NCBI RefSeq assembly: GCF_016900895.1
Contig: NZ_JAFEUN010000037.1
Coordinates: 1-37,768 of the forward strand
Source: Parashewanella hymeniacidonis
GTDB lineage: Bacteria > Pseudomonadota > Gammaproteobacteria > Enterobacterales > Shewanellaceae
Length of the DNA stretch: 37,768 nucleotides
Reading direction: 5' to 3'
Under the pieces are notes generated by a model, which saw nothing but the letters and a program-made list of their open reading frames with translations, was not told the origin of the DNA and searched no databases. Position 1 is the stretch's first letter. Each line of letters starts with the position of its first letter. The position numbers and the translations under genes are program-made. Of the stretch, positions 35,010 through 37,768 are shown piece after piece.

Positions 35010-35279
35010 ATGAGCCCAGAAGCACTCGTCGACATTTTTCGTGAAGCTTTATCGGTTATTGTGTTGTTGGTTTCAGTGATCATTCTTCCAGGTCTAGCTG
35101 TGGGTTTGGTGGTCGCAGTGTTCCAAGCCGCAACCTCGATTAACGAACAAACGTTGAGTTTCTTACCGCGTCTGTTAATGACATTATTTGCGTTAATGAT
35201 ATTAGGTCATTGGTTAATTCAGACCATGATGGAATTCTTTTTCGAAATGGTTAATCGCATTCCACAGGTTATAGGCTAG
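35010..35279 (+). CDS. fliQ: Flagellar export gate protein FliQ
   Basis: ATG 35010 is chosen because GGGAG lies 8 bases upstream and it gives the usual 89-residue product; an in-frame TTG at 34983 lies inside fliP. There are two membrane helices (about 15-38 and 50-72) with the conserved VAVFQAATSINEQTLSFLPR segment. It is part of the FliP5Q4R1 gate. It lies 13 bases after fliP and 4 bases before fliR. Confidence 0.96.
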   Translation: MSPEALVDIFREALSVIVLLVSVIILPGLAVGLVVAVFQAATSINEQTLSFLPRLLMTLFALMILGHWLIQTMMEFFFEMVNRIPQVIG

Positions 35280-35283
35280 CTTC

Positions 35284-36096
35284 ATGCACCTGCTGATGAG
35301 TACCATTGAGCAAGGAATCGCAGGTTATCTCTGGCCGCTATTTCGTATTGCCAGCATGTTAATGGTGATGGCGATTTTTGGTGCAGGAACCACTCCTGCG
35401 CGAATTCGATTGATGGCTGCTGTAACGATAACTGTCGCCGTGTCGCCGATGTTGCCTAAAATGCCTGAGGTAGAACTTTTTTCTCTTCAGTCTTTTTTTA
35501 TAACAGCCCAGCAAGTGATGATTGGAACCGCAATGGGGTTTGTTAGCCAGATGCTGCTACAAACCTTTGTGTTGACGGGGCAAATTATCGGTATGCAAAC
35601 CTCGCTTGGTTTTGCATCGATGGTTGATCCTGGTTCTGGGCAACAAGTACCTGCTGTAGGTAACTTCTTTCTAATTCTATCGACCTTTATTTTCTTATCT
35701 GTCGATGGCCATTTAATGATGATTAAAATGCTGATTGCCAGTTTTGATACGTTACCTGTATCTGAAACTGGAATTAACATTGCGAGTTATCGGGCCGCTG
35801 CAGACTGGGGTGCCTATATGTTTGGTGCCGCACTAACGATGTCAATTTCAGCCATTTTAGCTTTATTGCTCATTAACCTTTCATTCGGTGTAATGACGCG
35901 AGCCGCACCACAATTAAACATTTTCTCAATTGGTTTCCCGATCACCATGTTGAGTGGTCTGTTAATCCTATGGTTAACACTTTCTCCAATCATGGCCCAC
36001 TTTGATGAAGTTTGGAAAGCAGCACAGGTGTTAATGTGCAATATGCTTGAACTTCAATGTACTGTTAACCCTAATCTTGTGCCAGTAACAAGATAA
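35284..36096 (+). CDS. fliR: Flagellar export gate protein FliR
   Basis: The 270-residue polytopic membrane protein has the FliR pattern of hydrophobic helices, including GFVSQMLLQTFVLTGQIIGM, GFASMVDPGSGQQVPAVGNF and APQLNIFSIGFPITML. A single FliR completes the gate and contacts FlhB. Start ATG 35284, with a later in-frame ATG at 35296 possible. It lies 22 bases before flhB. Confidence 0.96.
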   Translation: MHLLMSTIEQGIAGYLWPLFRIASMLMVMAIFGAGTTPARIRLMAAVTITVAVSPMLPKMPEVELFSLQSFFITAQQVMIGTAMGFVSQMLLQTFVLTGQIIGMQTSLGFASMVDPGSGQQVPAVGNFFLILSTFIFLSVDGHLMMIKMLIASFDTLPVSETGINIASYRAAADWGAYMFGAALTMSISAILALLLINLSFGVMTRAAPQLNIFSIGFPITMLSGLLILWLTLSPIMAHFDEVWKAAQVLMCNMLELQCTVNPNLVPVTR

Positions 36097-36118
36097 TCAG
36101 CGAAAGTGGAGTACTTAA

Positions 36119-37249
36119 ATGGCTGAGAGTGACGGACAAGAACGAAGTGAAGCCCCCACCAGTAGGCGCTTGCAACAGGCGCGGGATAAAGGACAGGTTG
36201 CACGCTCTAAAGAGTTAGGTACATCAGCTGTTTTGCTTTCAGCGGCAATAGCTCTTGCCATGTTAGGCCCAAGTTTAGCGCAAAGCTTAGTGCGTTTAAT
36301 GACTGAAATTTTCACCATAGAAAGAGCAGATATTTACGATACTAGCTCGATGCTGAAAGTGTTCGGTATTGTTGGAAAAGAGCTTGCATTGCCAGTTTTA
36401 GGAATTGTTGTAATTGTGGCTATTGTTGCTTTTCTCGGTAATATCGTTATTGGCGGCATGTCGTTTTCGTCTAAAGCCATTATGCCGAAAGGCAATAAAA
36501 TGAATCCGTTAAATGGTTTTAAACGGATGTTTGGTGTTCAAGCCGTGGTTGAGCTAACCAAAGGCATTGCTAAGTTTTCGGTTGTTGCTATTTCAGCTTT
36601 CTTACTACTTAAATTTTACTTTAATGACATATTAGGTCTGTCAACTTCGCACTTACCTAATAATGTTTATGAAGGATTAGATCTTTTAGTTTGGATGTTC
36701 ATCCTACTTTGTAGTGCAACGCTTTTGATTGTGGCCATTGATATTCCTTATCAAATTTGGAATCACAACAAGCAGCTTAAAATGACAAAGCAAGAGGTCA
36801 AAGATGAATATAAAGATACCGAAGGTAAGCCTGAAGTTAAAGGTCGTATTCGTCAGCTGCAACGTGAAATCGCACAACGTCAAATGATGGCAGAAGTACC
36901 CAACGCTGATGTTATCGTAGTGAACCCTGAGCATTATGCGGTTGCTGTAAAATATGACGTCTCCAAATCCGCCGCTCCTTATGTTGTTGCAAAAGGCGTT
37001 GAACAAGTTGCATTTAAGATCCGAGAAATCGCCCGTGAGCATGAAATTGCAATTGTTTCAGCACCACCACTTGCTCGCGCAATTTACTATACAACTAAAA
37101 TAGATCAACAAATACCCGATGGTTTGTTTACTGCCATTGCACAAGTACTTGCTTACGTTTTTCAATTACGTCAATTCCAAAAAGGGCAAGGGCGTAAACC
37201 CACTCCTATTCCAGCAGAACAACCAATTCCTGATGAATTGAAGCATTGA
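36119..37249 (+). CDS. flhB: Flagellar export switch protein FlhB
   Basis: This 376-residue membrane protein starts ESDGQERSEAPTSRRLQQAR, with four membrane helices between about 30 and 210 and a cytoplasmic self-cleaving domain. The autocleavage site aligns at Asn269-Pro270, followed by Glu271-His272, so the motif is NPEH rather than NPTH. The catalytic Asn-Pro is kept. FlhB switches export from hook to filament substrates when contacted by FliK. In related bacteria flhA follows; here an IS6-type element begins about 165 bases downstream. Confidence 0.96.
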   Translation: MAESDGQERSEAPTSRRLQQARDKGQVARSKELGTSAVLLSAAIALAMLGPSLAQSLVRLMTEIFTIERADIYDTSSMLKVFGIVGKELALPVLGIVVIVAIVAFLGNIVIGGMSFSSKAIMPKGNKMNPLNGFKRMFGVQAVVELTKGIAKFSVVAISAFLLLKFYFNDILGLSTSHLPNNVYEGLDLLVWMFILLCSATLLIVAIDIPYQIWNHNKQLKMTKQEVKDEYKDTEGKPEVKGRIRQLQREIAQRQMMAEVPNADVIVVNPEHYAVAVKYDVSKSAAPYVVAKGVEQVAFKIREIAREHEIAIVSAPPLARAIYYTTKIDQQIPDGLFTAIAQVLAYVFQLRQFQKGQGRKPTPIPAEQPIPDELKH

Positions 37250-37372
37250 TTTTAGATGTCTGATTATTTGTAGCCCGTTTATGGACATAAACGTGTTTCG
37301 GTTTCGGTTCGTAATCAAAAGATTGCATTAGAAAAAGTATCTCTGAAATCAAATTTCTGAAAGCCACGACTA

Positions 37373-37396
37373 GCCCTAAAAAACAACTTAGGGCTT
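37373..37396 (+). terminator. Hairpin downstream of flhB
   Basis: AGCCCTAA (37374-37381) pairs with TTAGGGCT (37388-37395), but only a short TTA follows instead of a T run, so it is a weak terminator candidate. The rest of 37250-37415 has no gene. Confidence 0.4.
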
Positions 37397-37415
37397 ACAT
37401 CAGATGCGCACAACG

Positions 37416-37768
37416 GGGTTCTGTCGCATCTTCGAAATTAAACACAGGAACACTGATTTTTAAACACAATTAGGCTGCCAGTGAGTAAAACTGCTCCCAA
37501 ACCGATTGACCCTGTCCCCCCCTTCATCTGGCCTTTTCTTATCATTTGCCAGAGCTCAACTCCAGCGATGGTGGCTTTAGCTCCCTCTATTGATTTGTAG
37601 TCCAGTGCCGTTCGCATTTGCCACTTCACCGCTCGATGACTCTGATCAACAATATTGTTGAGATACTTGACCTGCAACACCTCAATCAAACACCCAGCCA
37701 TTTGTAATAACAATAATTGCCAGTTGAGTGTTTCTAATGCCGCCGCATTACTGCCGCTTTTATCTATA
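37416..37768 (-). mobile_element. IS6-family insertion sequence, 3' part, running off the window
   Basis: The element's transposase-3' end is marked by GGGTTCTGTCGCA (37416-37428), resembling IS6-family terminal repeats (GGTTCTGTTGCA). It contains the C-terminal part of a transposase on the minus strand and continues past 37768. The other end and the target duplication cannot be seen. Confidence 0.75.
37438..37768 (-). CDS. IS6-family transposase, C-terminal fragment in window
   Basis: The open frame runs from the window edge (37767) to the stop at 37438. Visible family motifs are DKSGSNAAALETLN at the start, QVKYLNNIV, DQSHRAVKW, YKSIEGAKATIAGVELWQMIRKGQM. In IS6 transposases the segment after LNNIV normally reads EQDHR and carries the third catalytic acid; here Glu is Asp and the next Asp is Ser, so activity is doubtful. 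The tail after IRKGQM (about 27 residues, hydrophobic) is longer than usual. It is a DDE-type transposase acting on its own terminal repeats. It is partial because of the window edge, not demonstrably truncated. Confidence 0.85.
   Translation of the reverse strand, partial: IDKSGSNAAALETLNWQLLLLQMAGCLIEVLQVKYLNNIVDQSHRAVKWQMRTALDYKSIEGAKATIAGVELWQMIRKGQMKGGTGSIGLGAVLLTGSLIVFKNQCSCV

Overview
The window looks like the chromosome of a marine gammaproteobacterium near Shewanellaceae (Shewanella or Parashewanella type). The reasons are the polar-flagellum gene order with FlrA/FlrB/FlrC regulators, abundant c-type cytochromes, moderately AT-rich DNA, and several small transposon-like repeats. The genus is inferred from general knowledge; no database search was made.

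Region 1 (1-9435) is accessory. A minus-strand gene (283-1446) encodes a non-secretory-looking protein with a proline stretch, a clear WH2 actin-binding motif, and a following helix plus acidic stretch resembling the C and A parts of a eukaryotic WASP-type VCA module. Divergent from it is a membrane-embedded AraC-type regulator. Then come a repeat element (2987-3269) and a tight three-gene operon: diheme cytochrome c4, MauG-like diheme peroxidase, and a parallel beta-helix protein fused to a C-terminal cytochrome c domain. A TA-flanked MITE, a periplasmic prephenate-dehydratase-like protein and a LysR regulator follow.

Region 2 (9436-19517) is the late/regulatory part of the flagellar cluster: flagellin, flaG, fliD, flaI/fliT-like, fliS, flrA, flrB, flrC. 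The only flagellin gene here is broken by a 155-bp element with 27-bp inverted ends (GTAA termini) and an 8-bp CTTTACTT duplication, the signature of an IS66-type MITE. Removing the element plus one duplication copy (163 bp) restores a 518-residue flagellin in frame. A full-consensus sigma-28 promoter precedes flaG, and a sigma-54 promoter precedes flrBC. A second copy of the TA-flanked MITE lies between flrA and flrB.

Region 3 (19520-24191) is an insert of two large minus-strand genes between flrC and fliE: a 510-residue unknown protein and a 1004-residue degenerate ankyrin-repeat protein. Both resemble host-directed effectors.

Region 4 (24300-37249) is the basal-body/export block fliEFGHIJ and fliKLMNOPQR-flhB. 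Sigma-54 promoters precede fliE and fliK. A REP-like palindrome pair sits between fliN and fliO. After flhB, where flhA would normally follow, lies the 3' part of an IS6-family element running off the window edge.

The window combines an almost complete flagellar assembly programme with two mobile-element hits at motility genes, and with two separate loci encoding eukaryote-like proteins (WH2/VCA-like and ankyrin). This suggests a host-associated lineage. That last statement is inference.
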